From Feifania hominis (GTDB lineage: Bacteria; Bacillota; Clostridia; Oscillospirales; Feifaniaceae): 64,000 nt of DNA. Location of the stretch: assembly GCF_014384765.1 (NCBI RefSeq), contig NZ_JACRSP010000002.1:124001-188000 (forward strand). The letters are read 5' to 3'. The position numbers were made by a program, and so were the translations under genes. Positions 33,130 to 41,142 of the stretch are shown here, in pieces; position 1 is the first letter of the stretch; each line of letters opens with the position of its first letter. The notes beneath the pieces were generated by a model that was given only the letters and a program-made list of their open reading frames with translations, did no database searches and was not told the DNA's origin.

Positions 33130-33231
33130 TTCGACGCCTCCCAACATCCGACCGTCCGTCAGCCGTATTGATTTCCATCGGCCACGCGCCCCCGCAAAAG
33201 GGACCGCCGCCGATTTCACGCAGATGGTCGT

Positions 33232-33312
33232 CTTTTCGTTGCCCCGCAGAGGGCGAGATACAGCCTGGCTCCCAGTAAAACAGCTGCTATGCGGTTATTT
33301 TACCATAACCGT
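33232..33312. repeat. Degenerate copy D of the multi-hairpin repeat
   Basis: Short-type blocks TCGTTGCCCCGCAGAGGGCGAGA and GCTATGCGGTTATTTTACC (positions 33236-33305) are recognisable but diverged. Unlike copies A-C it is not placed 3' of a same-strand gene. Confidence 0.65.
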
Positions 33313-33427
33313 ATAGCCTTGTCGAGTTGGTGGCTTTTGGATTTCCGCCGGCAAAATGTGACAAACTGTTTACAAATACCCGCCTGCCGCGTGGTATAAT
33401 CTCCTGCATAGAAAGGAAGTGGCCGTC

Positions 33428-34837
33428 ATGAGACGCGTGATCAAGCGCGCTTCGCTGTCCGTGCTCGTGCTGTATCTTGTGTATGTGCTCACCGCGGGAG
33501 TGTTTTCCTATGCCTTTGTTCCCGGCGGCGGCGGCTCGCCGGATGAGAGCCTCGCACAGGCCGCTTTTCTGGCCCAGGGAGAGGGGCCCGATCGAGCTGT
33601 GCTGGTCGAGACGCCGCACGACGCCTTCTCCCGGCGCATAGAACTCATCCGCTCGGCCGATGACACGCTCGACTTCTGCTGCCACACCGCCAAGGCCGGC
33701 GAGACGGTCGACTGCCTGTTCGGCGAGATCTACCTCGCCGCTGAGCGCGGAGTCAAGGTGCGCATTCTCTTTGACGCAAAGGTCGGCGGCATGAGCGGGC
33801 CGCGTGCGGACATCCCGCTGGCGATGGCGGCTCACCCCAACATCGAGTACCGGGAATTCAACCCGCTGAATCCGCTCACACCGTGGAAATGGAATGTGGT
33901 GCTGCACGACAAATTTCTCATCGCCGACGGCGATGTGGCGATGCTTGGCGGGCGCAACATCGGCGATGAGTACTTTGATCCGCCCGGCTACAGCTCCCCG
34001 GTCACAAATGACCGCGATGTGATGGTCTTGCGCACAGGGCCGGGCGACAGCGTCATCGATGAACTCACCGCCTACATGAACACTCTCTTCAACCACCCGG
34101 ATACGAGAGCCGTCACGGTGCCCGAGCGCCGCAGGGACGCGGCTCAGCGGCGTGCACAGCAGCTTCTTGATACTCTTGCCCACTGGCGTGGAGAATACCC
34201 CGAATACTTCATCCCCGCGACCGATGCGCTGACTGCGAGTGTTGCAACGGCAAAGATCTCTCTGATCTCAAATCCCGTCACCACCGACAAAAAGGAGCCG
34301 TCGCTCGCCCGTGCCGCCTACAGTGCACTGCTCACGGGAACCGACGTCCGCATCCAGTCGCCCTACTGCACGGCGAATTCCCGTACGCTCAGCGCTCTTG
34401 AGACTCTCTCACAGCGCGGCGAGGTGCGCATTCTGACCAACTCCACCGCCTCATCCCCCAATCCGCCTGCCTATTCAAACTATGTCACCCAGCGCGAAAA
34501 GTTTGTGGCAACCGGTACAAGGCTCTTTGAGTATCAGAGCGAAAATTCCATCCACGGCAAGTCGGCTCTCGTCGACGACAGGCTCAGCATTGTCGGATCG
34601 TTCAACCTCGATGACCGCAGCATGTTCATCGACACCGAGTCGGCGCTTGTCATTGACAGCCCTGCTTTCAACCGGCTGCTCAGCGCTGAATTTGACGCGC
34701 TCTTCCATCAGTGCGCCGAAGTGGGGGCGGACAACCGCTATCTCCCCGGCTCGGCTGAGATTCAGGTTCCCTGGACCAAGCGTCTGCTCATGTGGATTGT
34801 CTCGCTCTTCTCACGGCCGTTTCATTTTCTGATATAG
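33428..34837 (+). CDS. Phospholipase D superfamily protein, cardiolipin-synthase-like
   Basis: 469-residue membrane-anchored protein with one N-terminal helix (about 8-28) and two HKD-type half sites: VLHDKFLIADGDVAMLGGRN (HxKx4D) and SIHGKSALVDDRLSIVGSFNLDDRS. The family includes cardiolipin synthases, which join two phosphatidylglycerols, and other phosphatidyltransferases; having only one N-terminal helix makes it a Cls-like protein of uncertain substrate. The start ATG at 33428 follows AAAGGAAG. An extended -10 (TGGTATAAT) lies 30-40 bases upstream. It stands alone and is followed by a hairpin at 34875. Confidence 0.85.
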   Translation: MRRVIKRASLSVLVLYLVYVLTAGVFSYAFVPGGGGSPDESLAQAAFLAQGEGPDRAVLVETPHDAFSRRIELIRSADDTLDFCCHTAKAGETVDCLFGEIYLAAERGVKVRILFDAKVGGMSGPRADIPLAMAAHPNIEYREFNPLNPLTPWKWNVVLHDKFLIADGDVAMLGGRNIGDEYFDPPGYSSPVTNDRDVMVLRTGPGDSVIDELTAYMNTLFNHPDTRAVTVPERRRDAAQRRAQQLLDTLAHWRGEYPEYFIPATDALTASVATAKISLISNPVTTDKKEPSLARAAYSALLTGTDVRIQSPYCTANSRTLSALETLSQRGEVRILTNSTASSPNPPAYSNYVTQREKFVATGTRLFEYQSENSIHGKSALVDDRLSIVGSFNLDDRSMFIDTESALVIDSPAFNRLLSAEFDALFHQCAEVGADNRYLPGSAEIQVPWTKRLLMWIVSLFSRPFHFLI

Positions 34838-34874
34838 AAAACCGCAGATCCCCGGCGAGAGACCCCCTTTCACG

Positions 34875-34909
34875 CAGAGAGGCCCCGGCCATATGGCCGG
34901 GGCCTCTCT
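34875..34909. terminator. Hairpin between the convergent PLD and FakA-tail genes
   Basis: A 15-bp perfect stem, AGAGAGGCCCCGGCC with its complement around ATAT. The T-tail is poor on both strands, so termination is likely but not certain. Confidence 0.6.
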
Positions 34910-34915
34910 GTTCGG

Positions 34916-35167
34916 CTACCCCTGAAGCCCGTTTTCCTGGCGCTCCATATTCTCCACGACCACATCGAAAATGTCGCCGAGCGAGGCGCCGTATTCCAGC
35001 AGCTTCCACGGCTCGTTGGTGTGAAAGTGGATTTTGATCAGATCCTCATCGCCAACGGCCAGCAGACAGTCGCCTTTCATGTTCTGTGTGATGTAATCGT
35101 GAATGGCATCCTCATTTAAGTTTTCTCCCTCAATCAAAAGCTGGGTGTCAAAGCGGTAGTCTAGCAT
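34916..35167 (-). CDS. Stand-alone C-terminal domain of FakA/YloV-type fatty-acid kinase (DhaL-fusion) family
   Basis: 83-residue soluble protein. YRFDTQLLIEGENLNEDAIHDYI followed by GDCLLAVGDEDLIKIHFHTNEPWKLLEYG and DIFDVVVENMERQ (positions 3-75) reproduces the terminal domain that follows the DAK2/DhaL kinase in YloV/FakA proteins. The kinase domain is absent. The ATG at 35167 follows AAGGAG by 7 bases. Free-standing copies of this domain are known in clostridia without assigned function; a regulatory partner of a FakA encoded elsewhere is a guess. It follows the SseB-like gene by 52 bases on the same strand. Confidence 0.7.
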   Translation of the reverse strand: MLDYRFDTQLLIEGENLNEDAIHDYITQNMKGDCLLAVGDEDLIKIHFHTNEPWKLLEYGASLGDIFDVVVENMERQENGLQG

Positions 35168-35219
35168 GGTTACTCTCCTTTTTTCTCTCTCGGGCCAGTG
35201 ACCCGTGTTCTCTGTAGTC

Positions 35220-35942
35220 TCAGTCACGCCGGTAGACGGGCTCAATGCCGCGGGTGATCCGCCAGCCAAAATCCGACTCCAGAGCGGCAAGGCGCACACG
35301 CCTGCCGTTCAGGTGGGGTCTGACCGTGCGCAGCAGAGCGCCGATGGCCGAGGGGCTCGACGGGCGCTCCAGCACAATCAGATAGTCGTCTGCACCGTCC
35401 GGCCGGCGTACCAGAAGCAGGTAGGCCCGTTTTGTCAGCGCGGCGCTCTCGAAGAGGGCGCGCATCTGCTCCATCAGCTTTGCGGCGCGGGCATCGGGGG
35501 CGCGGTAGAGAAGCTCCCGCTGCGCGAGTTCTTCCATCAGGCTTCGCCGCAGGGAAAGGCTGTCGCCGTAGGGGTTTAAAACCACTCCCTCGCAGCCGTT
35601 TCTCCCGCAGAGATACCGGAGGTCGTCAAAGCCGAGAATCAGGGCTCTGCGTCCCATTTTCTCACCTCGCGCCGACAGGCTTTCCCAGTCGGTGAACGCG
35701 GGCAGATAGACGTCGCCCTCGGCGTTTTGAAGTCCCGCCAACTGTATGGACGCGCGCTCGTCCCACTGCATGACGCCGTCGGTCCCCCGCCGCCCATTCG
35801 CAAGTTCTATGGGGCACAGAAGTCTCGCCGTTTTGAGATTTTCTACAAACAGATCTTCGAGCGCGCGGCCGTGGGATTCACCCATGGCTGCAATCTGTTG
35901 AACCAATTCCCTGTTTTCCACTGTTTGGGCCACTTCGTTCAC
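35220..35942 (-). CDS. SseB-like protein
   Basis: 240-residue cytoplasmic protein with the SseB N-terminal pattern: FVENLKTARLLCPIELA, then YLPAFTDWESL and GVVLNPYGDSLSLRRSLM. A C-terminal module (about 150-238; RAYLLLVRRPDGADDYLIVLE) looks like the SseB C-terminal region. SseB family proteins are poorly understood (linked to serine sensitivity in E. coli and to cytoplasmic stress or secretion functions elsewhere). The start is GTG at 35942 with GAGGAGG upstream. It sits 5' of the FakA-tail gene. Confidence 0.75.
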   Translation of the reverse strand: MNEVAQTVENRELVQQIAAMGESHGRALEDLFVENLKTARLLCPIELANGRRGTDGVMQWDERASIQLAGLQNAEGDVYLPAFTDWESLSARGEKMGRRALILGFDDLRYLCGRNGCEGVVLNPYGDSLSLRRSLMEELAQRELLYRAPDARAAKLMEQMRALFESAALTKRAYLLLVRRPDGADDYLIVLERPSSPSAIGALLRTVRPHLNGRRVRLAALESDFGWRITRGIEPVYRRD

Positions 35943-35995
35943 AGCCTCGCCTCCTCTCTATTATCCTATTCACACGATTGTATTATAGCATACAA

Positions 35996-36030
35996 AAGAA
36001 AAAGAAGCGCCAGATGGCGCTTCTTTTTTT
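35996..36030 (-). terminator. Terminator of the feo operon
   Basis: AAAAGAAGCGCCA/TGGCGCTTCTTTT stem with a 2-base loop and T-runs on both strands. Confidence 0.9.
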
Positions 36031-36037
36031 GCCGAAA

Positions 36038-36190
36038 CTACTTTTTGGGGTGGCAGATTCCGGCGCTTGGGCATCCGGAGCAGCCGCAGCCACAGCCGCC
36101 GCCCCGGCGTTTTTTTCTTATCTGGCCGATGACAATTGCAGCGACCACCGCAAGTACCAGCAACCCGACGATGATGGTTGGGGGATTCAT
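36038..36190 (-). CDS. FeoB-associated Cys-rich membrane protein
   Basis: 50-residue protein: one membrane helix (about 5-23), basic stretch RKKRRGG and a Cys-rich tail (GCGCGCSGCPSAGIC). This matches the FeoB-associated small membrane protein family (PF12669) often found after feoB in Firmicutes. The ATG at 36190 has AGGAGG upstream, 15 bases after the feoB stop, so it is cotranscribed with feoB. It may pass or sense iron at the transporter; the mechanism is unknown. Confidence 0.88.
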   Translation of the reverse strand: MNPPTIIVGLLVLAVVAAIVIGQIRKKRRGGGCGCGCSGCPSAGICHPKK

Positions 36191-36205
36191 TGCAGCACCT
36201 CCTGA

Positions 36206-38389
36206 TCAGGCGCGGACTTTGTTGTCAAGCTTGACGCTGAGGGCCGCGCCCTTTTTGTAATCTGCATTGTATTTGTTGGGCCGCAGCAGCAGGTAGAGCA
36301 CACCGATCACCACGGCAAGCGCTGCGACTGTGCCGACTCCAAAGGGTACCGTGCCGGCAATCAGGCCGCCGAGCTGATAGATCACGAGCGATGCTCCATA
36401 GGCAAAAGCACACATGTAACCGATGGCAGCCAACGTCCACTTGGTGTTGTTCATTTCGCGCTTGATCGCACCCATGGCCGCGAAGCAGGGCGCGCACAGC
36501 AGATTGAAGATCATAAAGCTGTACGCGGTCAGCGCCGTCCAGTCGGCAGCAATCAGACTCCAGATCTCCTCGCCGTTTTCCGAGAGCTCGCCGGCAAAGT
36601 GATAGAGTACACCGAAAGTGGACACGACGTTCTCCTTGGCAATCAGACCGGTGAACGTGGCAACGGCTGCTTTCCAGTTGCCGAAGCCGAGCGGGGCGAA
36701 CAGGAACGCGACGGCGCTGCCGATTGCCGCAAGGATACTGGTGTTGTTGTCTTCGACTATCACAAGGCGGCCGCCCTCAAAGCCGAAGCCCTGCAGGAAC
36801 CACAGTATGACAGACGAGAGCAGAATGATGGTGCCCGCACGTTTGATGAAGCTCCAGCCGCGCTCCCAGGTGGCGCGCAGAACATTGCTCACACTCGGCA
36901 CATGGTAGGCCGGCAGCTCCATGACAAAGGGAGCCGGTTCACCGGCAAAGGCCTTTGTCTTTTTGAGCATGATGCCGCTGATGATGATGGCGGCGACGCC
37001 AATGAAATAGGCACTGGTTGCCACAAGGCCGCTGCCGCCAAAAATGGCGCCGGCAAACAGGCCGATGATGGGCATTTTTGCCCCGCAGGGAATGAAGCAG
37101 GTGGTCATGATGGTCATCTTGCGGTCGCGGTCATTTTCAATGGTGCGCGACGCCATAACGCCGGGCACGCCGCAGCCCGAGCCGATGAGCATGGGAATGA
37201 AGCTCTTGCCCGACAGGCCGAACTTGCGGAAAATCCGGTCCATGATGAACGCGATACGGGCCATGTAGCCGACGTCCTCGAGAATGGACAGCAGCAAAAA
37301 CAGAACCAGCATCTGCGGCACAAAGCCAAGTACGGCGCCGACGCCGCCGATGATGCCGTCGACAATCAGTCCGATCAGCCACGCCTGGCAGCCGATCCCC
37401 TCGAGAAAGCCGGTGACAGCGGGGGGGATGATCTCGCCGAAGAGAACGTCATTGGTCCAGCCAGTGAGAAAATCACCCACTGTGCCGATGGAGATGTAGT
37501 AGACCAGGAACATCACCGCTGCGAAGATGGGCAGCGCCAGAATTCGGTTGGTGACAACACGGTCAATTTTATCGGAGATTGTCAGACTGTGTCTGGCTGC
37601 CTTTTTCTTCACACAGCGGTCGACCACTTTGCTGATGTAAGCGTAGCGCTGGTTGGTGATGATGCTCTCGGCATCGTCGTCCAATTCACGTTCACAGTCC
37701 TGAATGTGACTTTCGAGATGTTCGCTGAGAGCCCCGTCGAGTGCAAGCTCCGCGGTGACTTTCTCATCGCGCTCAAAGAGTTTGATCGCATACCAGCGCA
37801 GGCTGCGCGCCTCGACACGGCCCGCGATCGACTCCTCGATGTGGGCGATGGCGTGCTCCACGCTCCCGGTGAAGACATGCGGGTGCTCGCCCAGGCGCTT
37901 TCTGGCCGCGAGTTCTATGGCGCACTCGGCGACCGCCATGCTCCCCTCACCCTTGAGGGCGCTCGTCTCCATCACGGTGCATCCAAGCTCCTCACCGAGC
38001 TTTGCAAGATCGATTTTGTCTCCGTTTTTGCGTACGATGTCGATCATGTTGACCGCAATGACGACCGGGATGCCGAGTTCAATCAGCTGCGTGGTCAGGT
38101 AGAGGTTTCGCTCGATGTTGGTGCCGTCAACAATGTTGATGATGGCGTCGGGCTGCTCCTTGACCAGAAAGCCGCGCGCCACAACCTCTTCAAGGGTGTA
38201 GGGGCTCAGCGAGTAGATGCCCGGCAGATCCTGAATGACAACGTCTCTGTGTCCTTTGAGACGGCCCTCTTTTTTCTCGACCGTGACGCCGGGCCAGTTG
38301 CCAACATACTGATTCGATCCCGTCAGGTCATTGAACATTGTGGTCTTGCCGCTGTTGGGATTGCCGGCAAGGGCTATGGTAATGCTCAT
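36206..38389 (-). CDS. feoB: Ferrous iron transporter FeoB
   Basis: 727-residue membrane protein importing Fe2+, needed under anaerobic conditions. The N-terminal GTPase domain has G1 GNPNSGKTT, G3 DLPG and G4 NMID, with the switch G2 region around GVTVEKKEG. It is followed by a helical GDI-like region (about 170-270) and about eight membrane helices with the two Gate motifs (FIPMLIGSGCGVPGVMASR and FAPLGFGNWKAAVATFTGLIAKENVVSTF, positions about 395-415 and 560-590). It is preceded by two feoA genes and followed by a Cys-rich small membrane protein. A dyad like those at feoA and ferritin lies just upstream (38417-38434). Confidence 0.96.
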   Translation of the reverse strand: MSITIALAGNPNSGKTTMFNDLTGSNQYVGNWPGVTVEKKEGRLKGHRDVVIQDLPGIYSLSPYTLEEVVARGFLVKEQPDAIINIVDGTNIERNLYLTTQLIELGIPVVIAVNMIDIVRKNGDKIDLAKLGEELGCTVMETSALKGEGSMAVAECAIELAARKRLGEHPHVFTGSVEHAIAHIEESIAGRVEARSLRWYAIKLFERDEKVTAELALDGALSEHLESHIQDCERELDDDAESIITNQRYAYISKVVDRCVKKKAARHSLTISDKIDRVVTNRILALPIFAAVMFLVYYISIGTVGDFLTGWTNDVLFGEIIPPAVTGFLEGIGCQAWLIGLIVDGIIGGVGAVLGFVPQMLVLFLLLSILEDVGYMARIAFIMDRIFRKFGLSGKSFIPMLIGSGCGVPGVMASRTIENDRDRKMTIMTTCFIPCGAKMPIIGLFAGAIFGGSGLVATSAYFIGVAAIIISGIMLKKTKAFAGEPAPFVMELPAYHVPSVSNVLRATWERGWSFIKRAGTIILLSSVILWFLQGFGFEGGRLVIVEDNNTSILAAIGSAVAFLFAPLGFGNWKAAVATFTGLIAKENVVSTFGVLYHFAGELSENGEEIWSLIAADWTALTAYSFMIFNLLCAPCFAAMGAIKREMNNTKWTLAAIGYMCAFAYGASLVIYQLGGLIAGTVPFGVGTVAALAVVIGVLYLLLRPNKYNADYKKGAALSVKLDNKVRA

Positions 38390-38416
38390 TCGGTTTTCAC
38401 TCCTCGTCCTTCTATT

Positions 38417-38434
38417 AGTTAATCATAGCTAACC
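38417..38434. promoter_or_regulatory. Candidate DtxR-type operator upstream of feoB
   Basis: On the plus strand AGTTAA-TCATAG-CTAACC has the same 6-6-6 layout as the perfect site at 39005-39022, with 4 of 6 bases conserved in one arm. On the minus strand it includes a possible -10, TATGAT. It lies between feoA2 and feoB, suggesting an internal iron-controlled start. Confidence 0.45.
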
Positions 38435-38450
38435 AATCTGCAAAAAGTGC

Positions 38451-38672
38451 CTATTCGACTTCGATCATCTCGGCGTCCGACTTGCGCACGCTGAGCTCAT
38501 AGCCTCGTACATTGAGCTCCATCGGGTCGCCAAGCGGGGCCACCTTACGCACATGGAGCGAAACGCCCTTGGTGATGCCCATATCCATAATACGGCGCTT
38601 CACCGGGCCCTCACCGTGCAGCCGACGCACCACGGCGGTCTCGCCCACTTTCACATCTCTGAGTGTCTTCAT
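38451..38672 (-). CDS. feoA: FeoA-family protein (second copy, adjacent to feoB)
   Basis: 73-residue SH3-like FeoA domain: MKTLRDVKVGETAVVRRL, then RRIMDMGITKGVSLHVRKVAPLGDPMELNVRGYELSVRK (positions 20-65). FeoA is a small cytoplasmic partner that stimulates or stabilises FeoB. ATG at 38672 follows TAGGAGG by 7 bases. It lies between feoA1 and feoB on the same strand. Confidence 0.92.
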   Translation of the reverse strand: MKTLRDVKVGETAVVRRLHGEGPVKRRIMDMGITKGVSLHVRKVAPLGDPMELNVRGYELSVRKSDAEMIEVE

Positions 38673-38761
38673 CTGCCATCCTCCTACTTTCATGAATGCG
38701 TGATACACATGCTGTTGCCGCCGGACAAAAGCCCGGCAAAGAGCTGCCAAAAGTCCGCCGT

Positions 38762-38977
38762 CTAAGAGATCATCACCCGGTTTGCAAGGGTTTTGTCGAG
38801 GGCGATGCGGCTGTCTTTCACCTGTAAGATCAGATTGCCCGCCATCTCGGTGACCACCGTCACCACCCCGTCGACCACAAAGCCCAGCTCCGCCAGGTGC
38901 TGGCGCACTTCGTCTCTGCCCGTGATTTTTCGTATGGTCACGGTCTCGCCCGGTTTTGCCATTGTCAAAGGCATCAT
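38762..38977 (-). CDS. feoA: FeoA-family protein (first copy)
   Basis: 71-residue FeoA domain protein: KPGETVTIRKITGRDEVRQHLAELGFVVDGVV, then VTEMAGNLILQVKDSRIALDKTLANRV (residues 6-70). Similar in fold to but clearly different in sequence from the second copy, so this is not a recent duplication. ATG at 38977 (a second ATG follows directly) sits after GGAGG. It is the first gene of the feo operon, and the perfect dyad at 39005-39022 overlaps its promoter region. Confidence 0.9.
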   Translation of the reverse strand: MMPLTMAKPGETVTIRKITGRDEVRQHLAELGFVVDGVVTVVTEMAGNLILQVKDSRIALDKTLANRVMIS

Positions 38978-39004
38978 AACCCTCCTCCTCATTGGTTGGA
39001 CATT

Positions 39005-39022
39005 GGTTAGTATTTGCTAACC
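39005..39022. promoter_or_regulatory. DtxR-type iron-box candidate at the feo promoter
   Basis: Perfect inverted repeat GGTTAG-TATTTG-CTAACC in the gap between feoA1 and the divergent DtxR-family gene. Related dyads occur at feoB and ferritin. The half-site resembles the known DtxR/IdeR box TTAGGTTAG. Confidence 0.65.
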
Positions 39023-39090
39023 TCTTGACAAATGAAGTTTAACACCACTAACTGCGCTTGTCAAGTGGGATTGTCTCTTTTTTGGCAAAC

Positions 39091-39119
39091 TTGCGCAAAC
39101 ACTCAAATTGTGCTATTCT
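39091..39119 (+). promoter_or_regulatory. Promoter of the DtxR-family regulator
   Basis: TTGCGC, 17-base spacer, TATTCT, 35 bases before the GTG start. Confidence 0.6.
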
Positions 39120-39153
39120 CAATAGTAACAATTTGCCGAAAGGGGGACTGTGT

Positions 39154-39534
39154 GTGCAGATTCGGGAATCCGCTGAGGACTATCTCGAGGCCATTCTCAT
39201 GCTCAAGGCGCGTCTGGGAGCGGTGCGCTCCATCGACATTGCCAACGAGCTGCAGTACTCCAAACCCAGTGTCAGCATCGCCATGAAAAAGCTGCGTGAA
39301 AACGGCTATATCACGGTGGACAGTGATGGACTGATCTCGCTGACCGACGCAGGCAATCAGATCGCCTCACACATCTACAACCGCCACCGTCTGTTGACAG
39401 AATTCTTTGTCCGTCTGGGCGTCAGCGAGGATGTTGCTGTGGCCGACGCCTGCAAAATTGAGCACGACCTCAGCGACGAGACGTTCTCAAAACTGCTCGA
39501 GCATGCCAGGAAAAACAGCGACAAGCTTCCGTAA
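39154..39534 (+). CDS. DtxR/MntR-family metal-dependent transcriptional regulator
   Basis: 126-residue regulator with the N-terminal winged helix (IRESAEDYLEAILMLKARLGAVRSIDIANELQYSKPSVSIAMKKLRE, positions 2-50) and the metal-binding dimerisation domain containing ligands such as Glu and His in HRLLTEFFVRLGV and ADACKIEHDLSDE. It lacks the SH3-like C-terminal domain of long DtxR. The start is GTG with GGGGG 7 bases upstream. It is divergent from feoA1 and separated from it by the perfect dyad, so it is the likely iron regulator of the feo operon. Manganese response cannot be excluded from sequence alone. Confidence 0.9.
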   Translation: MQIRESAEDYLEAILMLKARLGAVRSIDIANELQYSKPSVSIAMKKLRENGYITVDSDGLISLTDAGNQIASHIYNRHRLLTEFFVRLGVSEDVAVADACKIEHDLSDETFSKLLEHARKNSDKLP

Positions 39535-39535
39535 A

Positions 39536-39571
39536 ACAGAGGGCACACGCCACATGGCGTGTGCCCTTTTC
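39536..39571. terminator. Bidirectional terminator between the DtxR-family and YihY genes
   Basis: GGGCACACGCC/GGCGTGTGCCC stem with a 4-base loop, then TTTT on the plus strand and CTCTGTTTT on the minus strand. Confidence 0.88.
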
Positions 39572-40399
39572 TCACTGTGCCGCAATCGGCGGAATGGCCG
39601 GCTTTGCAAAGACAAAGTTGACAATCCCCCCGATGATGATGATATTTGAACAGGTGTAAAGCCAGGTCATCAGTATGATGACAGACGCCAGCGACCCATA
39701 GACAAGCGAGTAGCGTGTGCTCGCCTCGATCAGCCGCGAGAAGACAAAACTCACCGCAACCAGCGCCACCGTGCCGAAGCCGAGCCCCCATACAATGGAG
39801 CGAAACTTCCGAATACCCGGTACCGCATAGCGGTAGAGGGCCCCGAGCGCTGCCATGATGAGCACCAGAAGAACCACATAGCGAAGCCAGGTCCAATTCA
39901 TTATGCCGGTCAAATCAAAGCGTACAAAGCTGCTCGCAAACGCGAGGAAGCCGCCGCCCGTAATGAGAATCAACATGGAGAGATAGACCCCGACCGGCAC
40001 GAGGACCGCCGCGAGCAGGCTCATGACAAATTGCCAGAAACCCGAGCGGCGCACGCCGTAGATGTCCTCCATGCTGTGGGTAACCGCACGGAATGCGCGC
40101 GAGCCACTCGTGACAAGAAAGGTGACGCCGATGATGAGTATGAGCGTTGAGTCGAGCTCTGACAGATAGTTCAAATAGTTGTTGATGATCTCGATGGCCG
40201 TGTCCGGCACCACGTCGGTGACCAGCTTCTCGATCACGCCCGTACCGAGGTCATGCAGACCGAGCAGCCAGTTCAAACAGATCAGAAAGGGAAAAAAGGA
40301 AAGCGTGATGAAATAGGAGCACTCGGCGGCTGAGCGCGAGGCCTTGCGCTCAAAGTAGAGCGCCACAACGCGCCTGATTTTGTCACGAAATTCTCTCAC
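39572..40399 (-). CDS. YihY/virulence factor BrkB family membrane protein
   Basis: 275-residue protein with about six membrane helices and the family signatures RSAAECSYFITLSFFPFLI, GVTFLVTSGSRAFRAVTHSM and YSLVYGSLASVIILMTWLYTCSNIIIIGG (about 225-255). The family was once misassigned as RNase BN and is now considered a transporter or membrane-organising protein of unknown substrate. GTG at 40399 follows AAAGGGGG by 6 bases. Confidence 0.9.
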   Translation of the reverse strand: MREFRDKIRRVVALYFERKASRSAAECSYFITLSFFPFLICLNWLLGLHDLGTGVIEKLVTDVVPDTAIEIINNYLNYLSELDSTLILIIGVTFLVTSGSRAFRAVTHSMEDIYGVRRSGFWQFVMSLLAAVLVPVGVYLSMLILITGGGFLAFASSFVRFDLTGIMNWTWLRYVVLLVLIMAALGALYRYAVPGIRKFRSIVWGLGFGTVALVAVSFVFSRLIEASTRYSLVYGSLASVIILMTWLYTCSNIIIIGGIVNFVFAKPAIPPIAAQ

Positions 40400-40475
40400 A
40401 CATATCCCCCTTTCTCTTTTATCATATCATATGCCAATTCATTTATCACCAGACAATTTCGCCGAAATGTTGAAA

Positions 40476-40503
40476 ACCCCCTCCGCCGCGGCGGAGGGGG
40501 TCT
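40476..40503 (-). terminator. Terminator of the lipoprotein gene
   Basis: ACCCCCTCCGCC/GGCGGAGGGGGT stem with a very tight loop, followed by TTTTC on the minus strand. Confidence 0.8.
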
Positions 40504-40513
40504 GCTTTGCCTC

Positions 40514-41020
40514 TTATTTGATGTGGCTCTCAAAGAGCTCGATCGCCTTGTCGTTGTCCTCTGAGATGATGAGCATGACATAGCGGCCCCTTGTGACCAC
40601 CTTGCCGTTCTTCGCCATCTCCAGCGGCTCCGGCAGATACTGCTCAAACGACTTTGTGACTGTCTCCAGCTGCTTTTCAAAGGCCGCCTTGACCGCCTCG
40701 ACACCGTCCATATCTTTCGCCTCGGCGAGCCACAGGTTGTCGGCCGTAATCATCATGTTGACATGGATGGCGGAATCGCTCACCATGTCGCCCGTCAGGC
40801 CGGTCGATTCGGTGATATAGGCCGACGCATCGGCGTCGGTCATGTCAATGGGCATGGTCATGGCAAACGTAATCTGACCCATGATCTCCTCGGCGAGAGC
40901 GCTCATGGATACGTCGCTTTTGTACTCGGACTCCTTGGGTTTCGACGAACAGCCGGCAAAGGCCGCCACAATCAGGACAAACGCGAGGGCAAGCCCGGTA
41001 ATTTTTCTGACTTTGTTCAT
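40514..41020 (-). CDS. Lipoprotein with DUF4358-like domain
   Basis: 168-residue exported lipoprotein. The signal peptide ends in a lipobox FAGC (Cys24), and the mature part has ISEDNDKAIELF near the C-terminus and the DUF4358-like middle (TGLTGDMVSDSAIHVNMMITADNLWLAEAKDMDGVEAVKAAFEK, about 70-120). The role of such proteins is unknown. ATG at 41020 follows AAAAGGAG by 6 bases. It is on the same strand as the VTT-domain gene upstream, but a terminator separates them. Confidence 0.82.
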   Translation of the reverse strand: MNKVRKITGLALAFVLIVAAFAGCSSKPKESEYKSDVSMSALAEEIMGQITFAMTMPIDMTDADASAYITESTGLTGDMVSDSAIHVNMMITADNLWLAEAKDMDGVEAVKAAFEKQLETVTKSFEQYLPEPLEMAKNGKVVTRGRYVMLIISEDNDKAIELFESHIK

Positions 41021-41106
41021 TCTGTACTCCTTTTCCGTGTGGGTTTTTGACACAGGGTATTGGACGCACTCTGTGTGAAATTGTTCCCACACGGGTGGGA
41101 AATATA

Positions 41107-41142
41107 CAGAAAAGAGCGCTGCGTTCTTCGCTCGCAGCGCTA
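41107..41142 (-). terminator. Terminator of the VTT-domain gene
   Basis: AGCGCTGCG/CGCAGCGCT stem followed by CTTTTCTG on the minus strand. It overlaps the stop codon of the VTT gene. Confidence 0.7.
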
